Source: Nostoc sp. MG11 (GTDB lineage: Bacteria > Cyanobacteriota > Cyanobacteriia > Cyanobacteriales > Nostocaceae). From it: 64,000 nucleotides of DNA. The notes under the pieces were generated by a model. It did not search any database. It was not told the origin of the DNA and was given only the letters and a program-made list of their open reading frames with translations. Every line of letters starts with the position of its first letter. Positions within the stretch are counted from its first letter, which is position 1. The DNA lies in the NCBI RefSeq assembly GCF_014904695.1, contig NZ_JACXXN010000018.1, forward strand, positions 1 through 64,000, given 5' to 3'. The translations under genes and the position numbers were made by a program. Positions 7,015 through 15,700 of this stretch are shown one piece after another.

Positions 7015-7416
7015 ATGTTTTTTAAAATAGGTGGCAGGCTGGGAGCGATCGCTATTTTGTTAAGTAGTACTGCGGCGAGTCTCCTTCAGAGAGGCTACGC
7101 CAACGCCCAAAATGCTGAAAGATATGTCACCGTAGGACACGATAAAGGAGGAAACAGCGTCGCTCTGGATACTAAAACTATTCGTGGTACGACATACAAG
7201 CTTTACGGACTTTACGGAGACGGCATATTCGAGACTACATTCTCTGCATCATGCACAGAATCGCGGCTTTTTCTAAATCGTATTGCCATTTATGGAACAG
7301 GGGGACAGCTACTTGAAGAGGATAAGGAGAAAGGAGAAATTCCTTTTGTAGCGAGTTCTTCACCAGGTAAAGCAATGCGAATTGTTTGTCAAAAGATTGG
7401 GGCGCGTGGCTGGTAG
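7015..7416 (+). CDS. Secreted protein of unknown function
   Basis: 133 residues with an N-terminal signal peptide: basic start (MFFKIGGRLG), hydrophobic AIAILLSSTAAS, and a cleavage site likely after ANA. The mature part (NAERYVTVGHDKGGNSVALD onward) is beta-rich with two Cys (C80 region and VCQK near the end) that could pair in the periplasm. The segment SLLQRGYANA is encoded by a dispersed repeat sequence common in Nostoc, so part of the signal peptide is made from a repeat. No known domain was recognised. It lies 169 bp after murE. Confidence 0.6.
   Translation: MFFKIGGRLGAIAILLSSTAASLLQRGYANAQNAERYVTVGHDKGGNSVALDTKTIRGTTYKLYGLYGDGIFETTFSASCTESRLFLNRIAIYGTGGQLLEEDKEKGEIPFVASSSPGKAMRIVCQKIGARGW
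7077..7106 (+). repeat. Dispersed Nostoc-type repeat inside a coding region
   Basis: GAGTCTCCTTCAGAGAGG followed by CTACGCCAACGC is a variant of a repeat motif scattered through Nostocales genomes, usually between genes. Here it lies in frame within the signal peptide coding part of the gene at 7015 and codes for SLLQRGYANA. Confidence 0.55.
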
Positions 7417-7595
7417 ATTCTGATAATTACTGGCAATTATCAAACCAGAAGTAGTGAGTCACATCATGAGATAATTCAGAATTTATGTTTTTTCGGTAGC
7501 TTTTTTGTCAAAAATGTACACATAGGGGTGAAAATCGAAGACAGTATTATTTTTTCCTTAATCCTTCTTCGTTTTTCCTTAATTGTACTTAACTC

Positions 7596-9041
7596 ATGAA
7601 TGTTTCTCTGACTAAGGATCTATCTGTTTATCAGCTGGTTTTGGGAGTGCAATCGCCTCCTAAACCATTGTCCCTCAGTCCTGCTACTCTGCTATCACTG
7701 GTGAGAGCGCAAATAGACTTACTCATTGAGCAGCAGATTGTAGCCACTTTATGGGTAAAACTACCACCAGAAAAAATTTGGCAATCAGAATTAGCGCGTT
7801 ATCAATCCTTGGTGGGTGCGTCTAGCCTCATCTATATTTGTCAGTTCGCGGACAGTGAGATAGGGGAAGCAGGAGAAGACAAGGCAGAACATTCTAATTC
7901 ATCCCCCTCATCCTCTAATCATGTCCGCGTTCAACTACCAGCAAATAGCCAATTGCGGCGGGAAAACTTTCTGATGGTGTTGTCGCCGCAGTTTTGCAGT
8001 TTAGTTTTGGCGCATCGACCACTTAAAAAACGTGAAAATCCCATCTTGGGGAAGGCAAATACTAAAAAAAACCAGCCATTGCTGATTATAACTACTGTTG
8101 ATGGAAAAATTATTCAGCAAGTATTAGATGGTATTCAACAGGCGACTACGCCGGAATCATTTCCAATGTTGCTTGCTGATTTTATTTGCCCAAGTGCGCC
8201 CGAAGCCGCACTCATGAATCAACTTTTGGCAAAACAACTCCAGCGATTAGATGAAATTAATCGTCAAATCATGGCAGAACGTACTGCTAAGTTGCAGCAG
8301 CAAAATCAAAACCTACATAGTAAAGAGGAACTCAAGGATGAATACCTGAATAATGTGTGTCAAGAACTACGTACACCCCTGACGCACATGAAAACAGCAC
8401 TCTCTTTGTTGAATTCTCCTAATCTCAAACCGCCGCAGCGACAACGTTATTTACAAATGCTAAATACCCAGTGCGATCGCCAAAATTCTTTGATTACTGG
8501 TTTATTGGATTTGGTGCAACTAGAGCGTAATTTGGAGGAGACAACTTTAGAGTCGGTACGTCTCTCAGATATTGTACCTGGGGTAGTCAGTACCTATCAG
8601 CCTGTAGCGCAAGAAAAAGGCATCATGCTAGCCTACACAGTACCTACTGAGCTGCCTGCTGTTCGGTGTGTAAGTGGTGGGCTGAGGCAGATTGTGATCA
8701 ATCTGCTACACAACAGTATTAAGTTTACGCCCAATGGTGGTCGAGTATGGGTGCGTACCCGTGTTCATGGCAATTATGTTCAATTGGAATTCCGCGATAC
8801 AGGTATTGGTATTGCCGAAAGTGAAATTCCCAAAATTTTTGACCGTTTCTATCGAGTCCGTGTAGGAGCAACTGAAGATTATGGTGGTGCGGGGTTGGGG
8901 TTAACGATTGTACAGCAGTTGCTATTACGCTGTGGTGGCTCTATTTCTGTGAAAAGTAAGCTATATGAAGGTTCTAGCTTCATAATACAACTGGCGAGTG
9001 TTGGTGACATCCCAAAAGCGATCGCTACCGAACATGAGTGA
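7596..9041 (+). CDS. DICT-domain histidine-kinase-like protein, H-box His replaced by Gln
   Basis: 481 residues. The N-terminal 220 residues resemble the cyanobacterial DICT sensory domain (LSVYQLVLGVQ and IWQSELARYQ), interrupted by a Glu/Ser-rich insert near 90-110. A coiled coil follows (near 215-245), then a HisKA-like dimerisation region, then a HATPase_c domain with N box (LLHNSIKFTPNGG), G1 (DTGIGI), F box (FDRFYRV) and G2 (GAGLGLTI). In the H box the sequence is VCQELRTPL: the phospho-accepting His is Gln (residue 256). A nearby His (LTHMK) is not in the usual place. It may therefore be a regulator rather than a normal kinase, or the change may be a family feature. No transmembrane segment was seen, and no response regulator is adjacent. 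Confidence 0.85.
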   Translation: MNVSLTKDLSVYQLVLGVQSPPKPLSLSPATLLSLVRAQIDLLIEQQIVATLWVKLPPEKIWQSELARYQSLVGASSLIYICQFADSEIGEAGEDKAEHSNSSPSSSNHVRVQLPANSQLRRENFLMVLSPQFCSLVLAHRPLKKRENPILGKANTKKNQPLLIITTVDGKIIQQVLDGIQQATTPESFPMLLADFICPSAPEAALMNQLLAKQLQRLDEINRQIMAERTAKLQQQNQNLHSKEELKDEYLNNVCQELRTPLTHMKTALSLLNSPNLKPPQRQRYLQMLNTQCDRQNSLITGLLDLVQLERNLEETTLESVRLSDIVPGVVSTYQPVAQEKGIMLAYTVPTELPAVRCVSGGLRQIVINLLHNSIKFTPNGGRVWVRTRVHGNYVQLEFRDTGIGIAESEIPKIFDRFYRVRVGATEDYGGAGLGLTIVQQLLLRCGGSISVKSKLYEGSSFIIQLASVGDIPKAIATEHE

Positions 9042-9057
9042 TATATCTAGCTCATTT

Positions 9058-9555
9058 TTAAGGCATTTCCTCAGATTCGGGGCATTGGGTGTAAACATCA
9101 ATAGAAAAATTCATCTGATCAGCATCAAGATGCACAAAAATTAATTTACTTTGGAAAAAGCTTTTAAGGATTCGTTTGAGTGAACTAAACTTAAGTCGTC
9201 TGATGGCTTTATTCACATCTAGCCACTGCCGTTTTCTTTGATTTGCTTCTGGATAATCTTCACTCACAGTTTCGACTGGTAACAAATACATCTTGACCTG
9301 ATAAATCCTGCCTCGTTTGCGGTACTTATAAGTACCCAGTTCATTCGCATCTACTTGTCCAATAACTCCAGCTTCTTCCCACGCCTCTTTAGCTGCTGAA
9401 TCAGGTGGACTCATTCCATTATGAATATCTCCTTTCGGAATTACCCAGTGTTGATAGTTCCGAGTTGAAATTAGTAAAATTTCGATTTTGCCATTTTTAA
9501 CTCTGTAAGGAATTACCCCAGACTGTTTAAACACTTTGCTGACTTTTCGGCTCAT
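9058..9555 (-). CDS. Nudix hydrolase (diphosphoinositol polyphosphate phosphohydrolase-like)
   Basis: 165 residues. The Nudix box runs from KGDIHNGMSPPDSAAKEAW to EEAGV at about residues 42-65. The core EExG is present, the first Glu of the classic box is Met and the usual Arg is Lys; this looser form is common in the branch that includes human DIPP-type enzymes. VIPYRVKNGKIEILLIS and the PKGD turn fit that branch. It would hydrolyse a nucleoside- or polyphosphate-linked substrate in the cytosol. The C-terminal 45 residues (ILKSFFQSKLIFVHL onward) lie outside the fold. Convergent with the DICT gene, with 16 bp between stops. Confidence 0.85.
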   Translation of the reverse strand: MSRKVSKVFKQSGVIPYRVKNGKIEILLISTRNYQHWVIPKGDIHNGMSPPDSAAKEAWEEAGVIGQVDANELGTYKYRKRGRIYQVKMYLLPVETVSEDYPEANQRKRQWLDVNKAIRRLKFSSLKRILKSFFQSKLIFVHLDADQMNFSIDVYTQCPESEEMP

Positions 9556-9941
9556 ATAAATTAGAAAGTGTACAACTTAGTTTTTTGTACAATTTTTATT
9601 TAAAAAAGGCAAGATCTGATACCAAATATTGTTTGGTTAATATCAGGTTATAAAACAGATAATTTTGATCGCCGGAATTATTTTAAAGCATAGGATTTTA
9701 TATAAATTTTATTTAAGGGATTTTAAACTACAGATAAAGATGAGATGACATGGTTAATTCTTAGGTGTGTATTTGTAAAAAATTTGAACATTAGCTTTTA
9801 ACATTCAGAACTTTCAAGCTTTTGACAATCATAAAATTGACAGAGTATAAAAGGGGTCTTCCTTTAGGAGGATTAACAAACACGGTACTTTTTTAAACAC
9901 AATATTTACGGTATGAGCTTGGATATTTGCTATGGGTGCAA
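9556..9941. other. AT-rich intergenic region, no gene seen
   Basis: The 386 bp between two minus-strand genes are AT-rich and without a convincing reading frame. They must hold the promoter of the Nudix gene on the right-to-left strand near 9560-9650. A short inverted repeat TCCTttAGGA lies near 9860. Nothing else was identified. Confidence 0.4.
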
Positions 9942-10904
9942 TTAACTAAATTTCTTGAGATTTTGATAGATATATTGAGAAGAAATTGCATTAAAATCTA
10001 CTTTTTTAGTCTCATTATTAGTATTTTGAAATAGTACTGTAAATGCACCAGCACCTAACCTATCTTGAGGAAACATCCGATAACAAGGCATTGTAGTTAA
10101 ATGCGACTGATATTTTAATAAATTGCTTACTTGCACTGCCTGAAAGTGAGGAAATCTTTCTAAAAACCATTCACAAACCTGCTCATTTTCCTCGGTAGAG
10201 TATGTGCAAGTCATATAAGCAAGATAGCCTTTTGGTGAGACAATTTTAGCAGAGTTAGCTATAATCCGTTTCTGCCTATTTGCACTTTTATTAATCGCTG
10301 TTGGATGAAAGCACCCAGGAGCTTTTTCACCTTTAGCAAGTAAAGATTGTCCAGTACAAGGAGCATCTACTATTACTAAATTACTAGAAAGTGGGATTAA
10401 TTCTGCAAATATACTCGAATCTCTATTAACTACTGCACTAGGACTAATATGACAACGCTTCAAATTAGAAATTAGCATTCCTAAACGTTTACCAATTACT
10501 TCATTACTGATGATTAATTCTGGTTGTAAAGCCTTCCAGGCAAAGATACTTTTCCCTCCTGGTGCAGCACACATATCAAAAATTAAACGCACTGACTGAG
10601 GAACTGTTAACAAAGTAGCGGCAGCAAATACAGAAGAAAAATCCAAACAGTAGAAATATCCTTTTTCATGTAGTGGATGCTGACCAGGTTTTTCTCCTAG
10701 ATAAAGACGGTCTATAAAATCTGGCTGCCAATGCATTGGTGTTTCCACTGAAAAAGAGGTAAATTCTGGCTTTTCCTGACACCAAAGAATACTTGGTTGA
10801 AAAGGCTGAGGATTCATTAAAGCCTCAATAAATCTTTCTTGTTGATCTGGATTTGTAAACAAACGTCGTGTGAGTTTAAGTAATAAATTAGAAGGTTTTT
10901 CCAT
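9942..10904 (-). CDS. RsmB/NOP2-family RNA (cytosine-5) methyltransferase
   Basis: 320 residues. SAM-binding motif I is MCAAPGGKS (near 109-117), motif IV is DAPCTGQS (near 179-186), and motif VI is TCTYSTEENE (near 232-241); the two Cys residues are the enzyme-release Cys and the nucleophile of m5C RNA methyltransferases. There is no N-terminal NusB-like domain and no PUA domain at the C-terminus, so it is a short member compared with RsmB or RsmF. The target RNA (rRNA or tRNA) cannot be told from sequence. It has its own upstream region of 152 bp shared with the divergent DUF2157 gene. Confidence 0.9.
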   Translation of the reverse strand: MEKPSNLLLKLTRRLFTNPDQQERFIEALMNPQPFQPSILWCQEKPEFTSFSVETPMHWQPDFIDRLYLGEKPGQHPLHEKGYFYCLDFSSVFAAATLLTVPQSVRLIFDMCAAPGGKSIFAWKALQPELIISNEVIGKRLGMLISNLKRCHISPSAVVNRDSSIFAELIPLSSNLVIVDAPCTGQSLLAKGEKAPGCFHPTAINKSANRQKRIIANSAKIVSPKGYLAYMTCTYSTEENEQVCEWFLERFPHFQAVQVSNLLKYQSHLTTMPCYRMFPQDRLGAGAFTVLFQNTNNETKKVDFNAISSQYIYQNLKKFS

Positions 10905-11056
10905 GTGGATATATAAATAATTGTGTTGTCTTGGAATGCTAAATAAAACTGTTACACAAGAACAATGTAATTAAGGTACTTGGCTCCATACTGAAAATAC
11001 AATGACCGCCTTTCAGATCGCAATTGCCAAATTACCCCACTGCACCGGAGTAGGTC

Positions 11057-12466
11057 ATGATCTTAGATAATTTTCCGCAAAAACTACGCAAAGAGGCACA
11101 ACTGTGGAGGGATGAAGGACTAATTAGTTCTTCGTTGTATGAGCAAATAGCAGAACGTTATCAATTTAAAAACCTGGAAGCTGCTGCACGCGATCGCTTC
11201 GTTGCGATCGTGGTTGCTATAGGCAGCATACTTTTATGCTTAGGCATAATTACCTTTGTTGGAGCAAACTGGCAAGCAGGATCACGAGAAGTCAAGTTTA
11301 TTTTATTAATGAGCTTGTTTTTCACAATTACGATCACTGGTTTTTACACTTGGAGACAACCGGAAGGAAAAAAACCAGAACAAAGTAAACGCATACTGGG
11401 AGAAGGATTGCTAATTTTAGGCGCTTTCATTTTAGGCGCAAATTTCGCCTTGATGGCCCAGATGTTCAATATTAGCGGTACAACTTCCCAACTTTTTCTG
11501 GCTTGGGGATTGGGTGTTTTAGTCATGGCTTACAGTCTGTCCATAAATTCCTTGGGAATTCTGGCAATTATCTTAGTGCAAATCGGGTACTGGACGGGAC
11601 TGGAAGACTTGCTATACTCTTCAGGTGAATCGACTTGGGCGCGGCTAGTGGTGCAGCATATGCCTCTGCTGTCATGGCTGCTATTTGTACCATTAGCATA
11701 TTTTTGTCGATCGCGTTGGATTTTTGGTCTAGCAGCATTCTGCTTTGTTAGTTCCTTACAAGCTAACCTCAATCCGCTGCCGCTGCTGAATTATGCTGAT
11801 GTAGCGCCTTGGGTGGCATCTTTTGCTTTTGCACTCCCACCTGCATTATTCTGGAGTTATGACGACTTGCTATTCCCCAGCATAAATTACAGGTTGTTTC
11901 AAACTCTTGCCCGTAATTTAGCGTTGGTGGCTTTTGGGGCTGTCTTTTATGTTCTGTCTTTTCGTTGGAATTGGGAATCTCCTGATTATACTTATAATCA
12001 GCCAACGACTTTGACAAACTTATTCGAGTCTCTGCCGATAATTGATTTGGGGATTCTCAGCGGCTTGGCTGTATTTCAATGGTTGTTTCTGATGCGTCAA
12101 CGAAATAACCCTCCTCGCCGCGAAGTGATTTTCACGACTGCTGTCATTAGTACCTTTATTGCCTTCATTGTTGTAGTACCTTTTTGGCATCAAACTATCA
12201 GCCGGATTGATGAACTTGGCATTTTTATTTTCAATGTACTTCTAGCAACATTAGCCTGGGGACTAATTCAAGAAGGGTTGAAATTAAACAACAGAAACTC
12301 CTTTTGGGGCGGTATGCTATTGTTAACGCTGCAAGTTATCAGTCGAATGCTGGAGTACGATACTGACTTACTCTTTAAGTCCCTCGTCTTTGTCCTATGC
12401 GGTTCTGCTTTAATTAGCGCTGGACTTTGGTTTGAACGCCGCAAACCTGCTGCAAATAAGAAGTAA
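11057..12466 (+). CDS. DUF2157 multi-pass membrane protein
   Basis: 469 residues. The N-terminal cytosolic part (FPQKLRKEAQLWRDEGLIS onward) is the DUF2157 signature, followed by about a dozen hydrophobic helices starting at AIVVAIGSILLCLGIITFVGANW. It ends in a basic tail. Function is unknown; DUF2157 genes usually sit next to a GDYXXLXY gene, as here (next gene downstream), and the two probably act together in the membrane. No enzyme motif seen. Divergent from the RNA methyltransferase. Confidence 0.85.
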   Translation: MILDNFPQKLRKEAQLWRDEGLISSSLYEQIAERYQFKNLEAAARDRFVAIVVAIGSILLCLGIITFVGANWQAGSREVKFILLMSLFFTITITGFYTWRQPEGKKPEQSKRILGEGLLILGAFILGANFALMAQMFNISGTTSQLFLAWGLGVLVMAYSLSINSLGILAIILVQIGYWTGLEDLLYSSGESTWARLVVQHMPLLSWLLFVPLAYFCRSRWIFGLAAFCFVSSLQANLNPLPLLNYADVAPWVASFAFALPPALFWSYDDLLFPSINYRLFQTLARNLALVAFGAVFYVLSFRWNWESPDYTYNQPTTLTNLFESLPIIDLGILSGLAVFQWLFLMRQRNNPPRREVIFTTAVISTFIAFIVVVPFWHQTISRIDELGIFIFNVLLATLAWGLIQEGLKLNNRNSFWGGMLLLTLQVISRMLEYDTDLLFKSLVFVLCGSALISAGLWFERRKPAANKK

Positions 12467-12481
12467 TGCTTGAAAAGTGCT

Positions 12482-12508
12482 GAGTCAAGAGTCAAGAGTC
12501 AAGAGTCA
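12482..12508 (+). repeat. Heptanucleotide tandem repeat (GAGTCAA)n
   Basis: Nearly four copies of GAGTCAA in tandem directly after the DUF2157 gene. The same unit occurs at 17587-17634. Short tandemly repeated heptamers of this kind are a known hallmark of Anabaena and Nostoc genomes. Confidence 0.8.
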
Positions 12509-12531
12509 GTATTTTTCCCCCTTGTACTCCT

Positions 12532-12572
12532 CTGCTCCCCCTGCTCCCCTGCCTCCCCTGCTTCCCCTGCCC
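12532..12572 (+). repeat. Pyrimidine-rich tandem repeat (CCCCTGCYTC-like)
   Basis: About four imperfect 9-10 bp units of CTGCTCCCC/CTGCCTCCCC lie between the DUF2157 and GDYXXLXY genes. The strand asymmetry is extreme (almost only C and T). Similar tracts are common between Nostoc genes. Confidence 0.7.
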
Positions 12573-12660
12573 TCTACTCCTAATTTAGAGTTTCTCTGCG
12601 TTAGTCCTAATCTTGTTACTTTTAACCTCCTCAATACTCCTTCTTTTTAGGACTACGCTC

Positions 12661-13374
12661 ATGAAAAGTAGCGCTTCTGAATCTAAAAACAAATCGTTGT
12701 CTCCTGAAGCAGAATTCTCCGAAAAATTAACTTTTCGGGATTACCTAATTGCATCTGAACAAAAATCGAATAAGCCTTTACCTATTTGGCGGTTAATAGC
12801 TCCCTTGCTCATCCAAACAGGGTTAATTATGGCAGTACCAGCCCAAGCGCTGTACACAGACATGACGGGCAAGACAGTAATTTTGCAAACTGCGCCTGTA
12901 AATCCTAACAATGTACAGCAAGGTAATTCTCTAGCACTAGATTACAACATATCCCGTACTGCCAATTTGAGAAGACTGCCTGGCTGGGAAACATTGGTTA
13001 GCAAAGGTCGTGGAAGTGGCAGACGATTGCCCGATGGAACTACTATATATGTGATTTTGCAAGAGCAAATATCCTCTGGTAGTGGTGTTCCTAGAGCTTG
13101 GAGGCCAGTACGAGTGACTGGCGATCGCCCCACTTCCTTAAGAGCTAATCAGGCAGCCTTAAAAGGTGTGTACGAGGATGGCTTTGTTAACTACGGTTTA
13201 GAAACATATTACATCCCAGAAAACCAACGGCAGCAGATTAACAACGATATCCGACAAGCCCGACGGAATCGAAGAGGACAGCAGCCACCCATAGTTGTGA
13301 AAGCTAAAGTCGATCCCCAAGGTAACGCAGTGCCTATCAGTATGTGGGTACGCGATCGCAACTATCGCTTTTAA
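12661..13374 (+). CDS. GDYXXLXY-family protein
   Basis: 237 residues from ATG 12661 (MKSSASESKNK); a TTG 48 bp upstream gives an unlikely hydrophobic leader. A single hydrophobic segment (LIAPLLIQTGLIMAVPAQA, near 52-70) anchors it or is cleaved. The family motif appears as GNSLALDYNI, a variant of G-D-Y-x-x-L-x-Y. The rest is a beta-rich domain exposed outside the cytoplasm. Function is unknown. It follows the DUF2157 gene by 194 bp, the usual partner order. Its stop overlaps the stop of the convergent small gene by 4 bp. Confidence 0.8.
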   Translation: MKSSASESKNKSLSPEAEFSEKLTFRDYLIASEQKSNKPLPIWRLIAPLLIQTGLIMAVPAQALYTDMTGKTVILQTAPVNPNNVQQGNSLALDYNISRTANLRRLPGWETLVSKGRGSGRRLPDGTTIYVILQEQISSGSGVPRAWRPVRVTGDRPTSLRANQAALKGVYEDGFVNYGLETYYIPENQRQQINNDIRQARRNRRGQQPPIVVKAKVDPQGNAVPISMWVRDRNYRF

Positions 13375-13625
13375 TCTTCATGCCGTAGACGCCATACTGC
13401 ACCGCAAGCAGCGCCAGCCCCGGCTAATAATCCGGTACTCATTCCTTGTAGAGTCTTTTGAATTGGGTCTTGGGTCAGGCACTCACTCGTAACCTTACTG
13501 TCTTGCAAGCAAAGACTGCTTTGTGCCCAACTGGCAGTACCTCCTAAAATTACACCAGTCACACTACAAGAAACAACAAGCAGCAAAAAGCGTCGGGTTT
13601 TTCTATCCATAGATGGATGTGTCAA
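13371..13625 (-). CDS. Small secreted or membrane protein
   Basis: 84 residues from ATG 13625 (or 79 from ATG 13610, MDRKTRRF). A basic N-terminus precedes a hydrophobic stretch LLLVVSCSVTGVILGGTASWAQ with a plausible signal peptidase site after AWA or SWA. The mature part has Cys residues (SSLCLQD, SECLTQ) and a second Gly/Ala-rich hydrophobic segment (GLLAGAGAACGAVW). No known domain. It could be a two-helix membrane protein instead. Convergent with the GDYXXLXY gene. Confidence 0.5.
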   Translation of the reverse strand: MTHPSMDRKTRRFLLLVVSCSVTGVILGGTASWAQSSLCLQDSKVTSECLTQDPIQKTLQGMSTGLLAGAGAACGAVWRLRHED

Positions 13626-13819
13626 GTATAAGAGTAGTAGTCAACTCTCAACTACTTTACACATCCTTGCTGCTAATGTCAGCTGGTTTCCAAGAGACTA
13701 ATGTCTATACGTAAGTTCTACTTAACCTGAGTTCTGGTTAAGCCGACTAAAGCAAAGCCGATTCTAAAAAGCAATCGTAAGCGTTTTTACTATTAATTTT
13801 AGAGCATAAACTTGACGGC

Positions 13820-14161
13820 ATGGCGATCGCATCTCATTTGCAATCTATCTCTGCACCGGATGAACGCGCTTTACTACTTTACCCATCAGGATTAGACTTT
13901 GTTGTTAGCTTTTTCGCCGCCGGAATTATCGCTGTTCCTGCTTATCCGCCTAAACGCAATCAAAAACTATCCAGATTGCAGGCAATTGTTCGGGATGCCC
14001 AAGCTAGTTTATTATTAACCACCGCAGATATTTTTTCCCTCATCGAAAAACAGGCATACTCCGAACAGCAAATATTAGCCATTTCCGCAGATGTATCTCA
14101 ATGGGAACAAGTAGAAAAAGCGATCGCAAAAGCCATCACTGATCTTCAGGAGCAGGATTAA
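13820..14161 (+). pseudogene. Fatty-acyl-AMP ligase N-terminal scrap fused to SDR scrap
   Basis: The first 77 codons are the N-terminal region of a fatty-acyl-AMP ligase: ASHLQSISAPDERALLLYP, SGLDFVVSFFAAGIIAVPAY and PPKRNQKLSRLQAIV are diagnostic. The first 50 or so residues and all downstream adenylation motifs are gone. From about 14068 the same frame changes into the N-terminal part of a 3-ketodihydrosphinganine-reductase-like SDR (ILAISADVSQWEQVEKAIA). It stops at TAA 14159-14161, where a second deletion put the rest of the SDR in another frame. Both parts are non-functional leftovers of a lipid or polyketide gene cluster. Confidence 0.75.
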
Positions 14162-14571
14162 TTGGATTGTATGGATATACACCATATAGTTCTAGTAAAT
14201 TTGCGGTGCGGAGATTAGCTGAATCTTTGCGGGGTGAACTCAAAACCGCAGATATAGACATTTCCATTGTTTACCCACCGGATACTGATACACCCCAATT
14301 AGCAACCGAAAATCAAACTAAGCCACCCGAAACCAAACTGATTACACAATCAGCCCAAATCATGAAAGCAGAGAAAGTGGCAATTGAAATTTTACAAGGA
14401 ATCACCAGCAAAGCTTTTGCAATTACACCAGAACTACAAATGTCTTTACTGATGCGGCTGCATAGTCTTTTTGCTCCCTTAGTGCAATGGTATTTTGATG
14501 GTCTTGTCAAAAAATTGCACAAAACTAAAAAACTACAAATTACTAACAAAACCGAATTACCTGTTAACTAA
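14143..14571 (+). pseudogene. SDR (ketosphinganine reductase-like) C-terminal scrap
   Basis: The frame opens after a TGA at 14140-14142 and reads SSGAGLIGLYGYTPYSSSKFAVRRL onwards, the catalytic Ser and Tyr-x-x-x-Lys of an SDR, then IDISIVYPPDTDTPQL and the C-terminal helix region to LFAPLVQWYFDG. It is the continuation of the SDR part seen at 14068-14140 but in another frame and with the middle, including about 60-70 residues, deleted. The TTG at 14167 is not a real start. The Rossmann NAD(P) site is lost, so the product cannot be active. Confidence 0.75.
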
Positions 14572-14579
14572 ATCAATTT

Positions 14580-15374
14580 TCATAGATGATCGGGATCAAT
14601 ATTTAATTCTCGCAACTTAGCGGCTAGCCGTTCAGCACGTTGTTTTTCCTGTTCAGCACGTTGTTTTTCCTGTTCAGCACGTTGTTTTTCCTGTTCAGCA
14701 CGCTGTTTTTCCTGTTCAGCACGCTGTTTTTCTTGTTCAGCACGCTGTTTTTCTTGTTCAGCACGTTGTTTTTCTTGTTCAGCTAATTCTTCTGGTGTCG
14801 GCAATAACTGTCCTTGTGCCGTAAAATAGCGTAATTGATTCTCATGCACACCTAAGTATAAATCTAACTGCTGACTCCATAACCAACCTTGAGAGTTTGG
14901 TTCTATTGGTTGGTAATTCCCGTCTACTAAATGAAACCCTAAAAATTCTAAATTATGTGGGTCAAACCAAAAATACTCTAGTGTGCGAAATATGTCTTGG
15001 TAGATTTGTTTTTTTAAGCTTTTGTCAGTAGCTTTTGTAGAAGGCGAAAGCAACTCAACAATGATATTCGGATACTTACCATCTTCTTGCCAAATCACCC
15101 AACTTTTGCGTGGTTTGCGTTCGCATCCTCGCACCACAAAAAAGTCTGGCCCCCGGAATTCTTCTGATTTCAGTTGACGTTGGCTGTAGTAAATTGTCAA
15201 ATTTCCCGCAGCATAAAAGTCATTGCGGTTTTGCCACCACAATTCTAAGCATTGTAATAACAGAATAATCTGGCGTAGATGTAAATCGCTTTCCAATGGT
15301 GGTTCGTGACTTTCTATATCTCCTGGTGGAAATATTATATCTTTTGTCGGTTCTAATTCTTGGGCAACTGACAT
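14580..15374 (-). CDS. Uma2-family endonuclease with heptad-repeat tail
   Basis: 264 residues. The first 190 residues are a Uma2 (DUF820) PDDEXK domain; GPDFFVVRGCERKPRKSW and PNIIVELLSPSTKATD carry the D and ExL/ExK-like residues. The C-terminus is seven exact copies of a 7-residue unit A-E-Q-E-K-Q-R that should form a long, charged alpha-helix or coiled coil, capped by LAAKLRELNIDPDHL. Such tails are seen in many cyanobacterial Uma2 proteins with varying copy number. Biological role is unknown. It is one of two Uma2 sequences in the window; the other is a scrap at 4722. Confidence 0.85.
   Translation of the reverse strand: MSVAQELEPTKDIIFPPGDIESHEPPLESDLHLRQIILLLQCLELWWQNRNDFYAAGNLTIYYSQRQLKSEEFRGPDFFVVRGCERKPRKSWVIWQEDGKYPNIIVELLSPSTKATDKSLKKQIYQDIFRTLEYFWFDPHNLEFLGFHLVDGNYQPIEPNSQGWLWSQQLDLYLGVHENQLRYFTAQGQLLPTPEELAEQEKQRAEQEKQRAEQEKQRAEQEKQRAEQEKQRAEQEKQRAEQEKQRAERLAAKLRELNIDPDHL
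14641..14787 (-). repeat. Seven 21-bp tandem repeats coding for A-E-Q-E-K-Q-R
   Basis: Seven in-phase 21-bp units inside the Uma2 gene. Units differ only at two positions (T/C after CACG and C/T after TTTTTC), and the changes run in blocks along the array, which suggests stepwise duplication. Confidence 0.9.
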
Positions 15375-15700
15375 GACTTGATTGGGGCTAGAGGTGAAAT
15401 GAGCAGTTGAATGGCTGCGGATAGATGCACAGATATTATTACTATCATAATCTGGCTAATGTATATGTGATCCAGATAAAATAACAGCGATCGTCTCATT
15501 TGGGGCTAAAGGTTGTGCAGTTCTTCTCTGAGAAGATGCCCGATTTGGATGGAATGATGAATTGAAACTCTAGCTCGAATCCAGGTTAATTAAATGACTG
15601 AATCCAAGCAATAAATCAGAATTAGGCAAACCCGAACTCAGGTTAAATAGCTATAATAAACTCCGTTTACAGAGAGTTGGTTTACTTCATCCTGTAATAA
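15375..15700. other. Intergenic region between sppA and the Uma2 gene, no gene seen
   Basis: No convincing reading frame. It must contain the minus-strand promoter of the Uma2 gene near 15375-15470. The right end is the sppA terminator (next entry). Confidence 0.4.

Noticed and set aside
14641-14787. Regular repeats that could suggest a CRISPR array
   Set aside because: Units are 21 bp, contiguous without spacers and code in frame for a heptad in a Uma2 protein.
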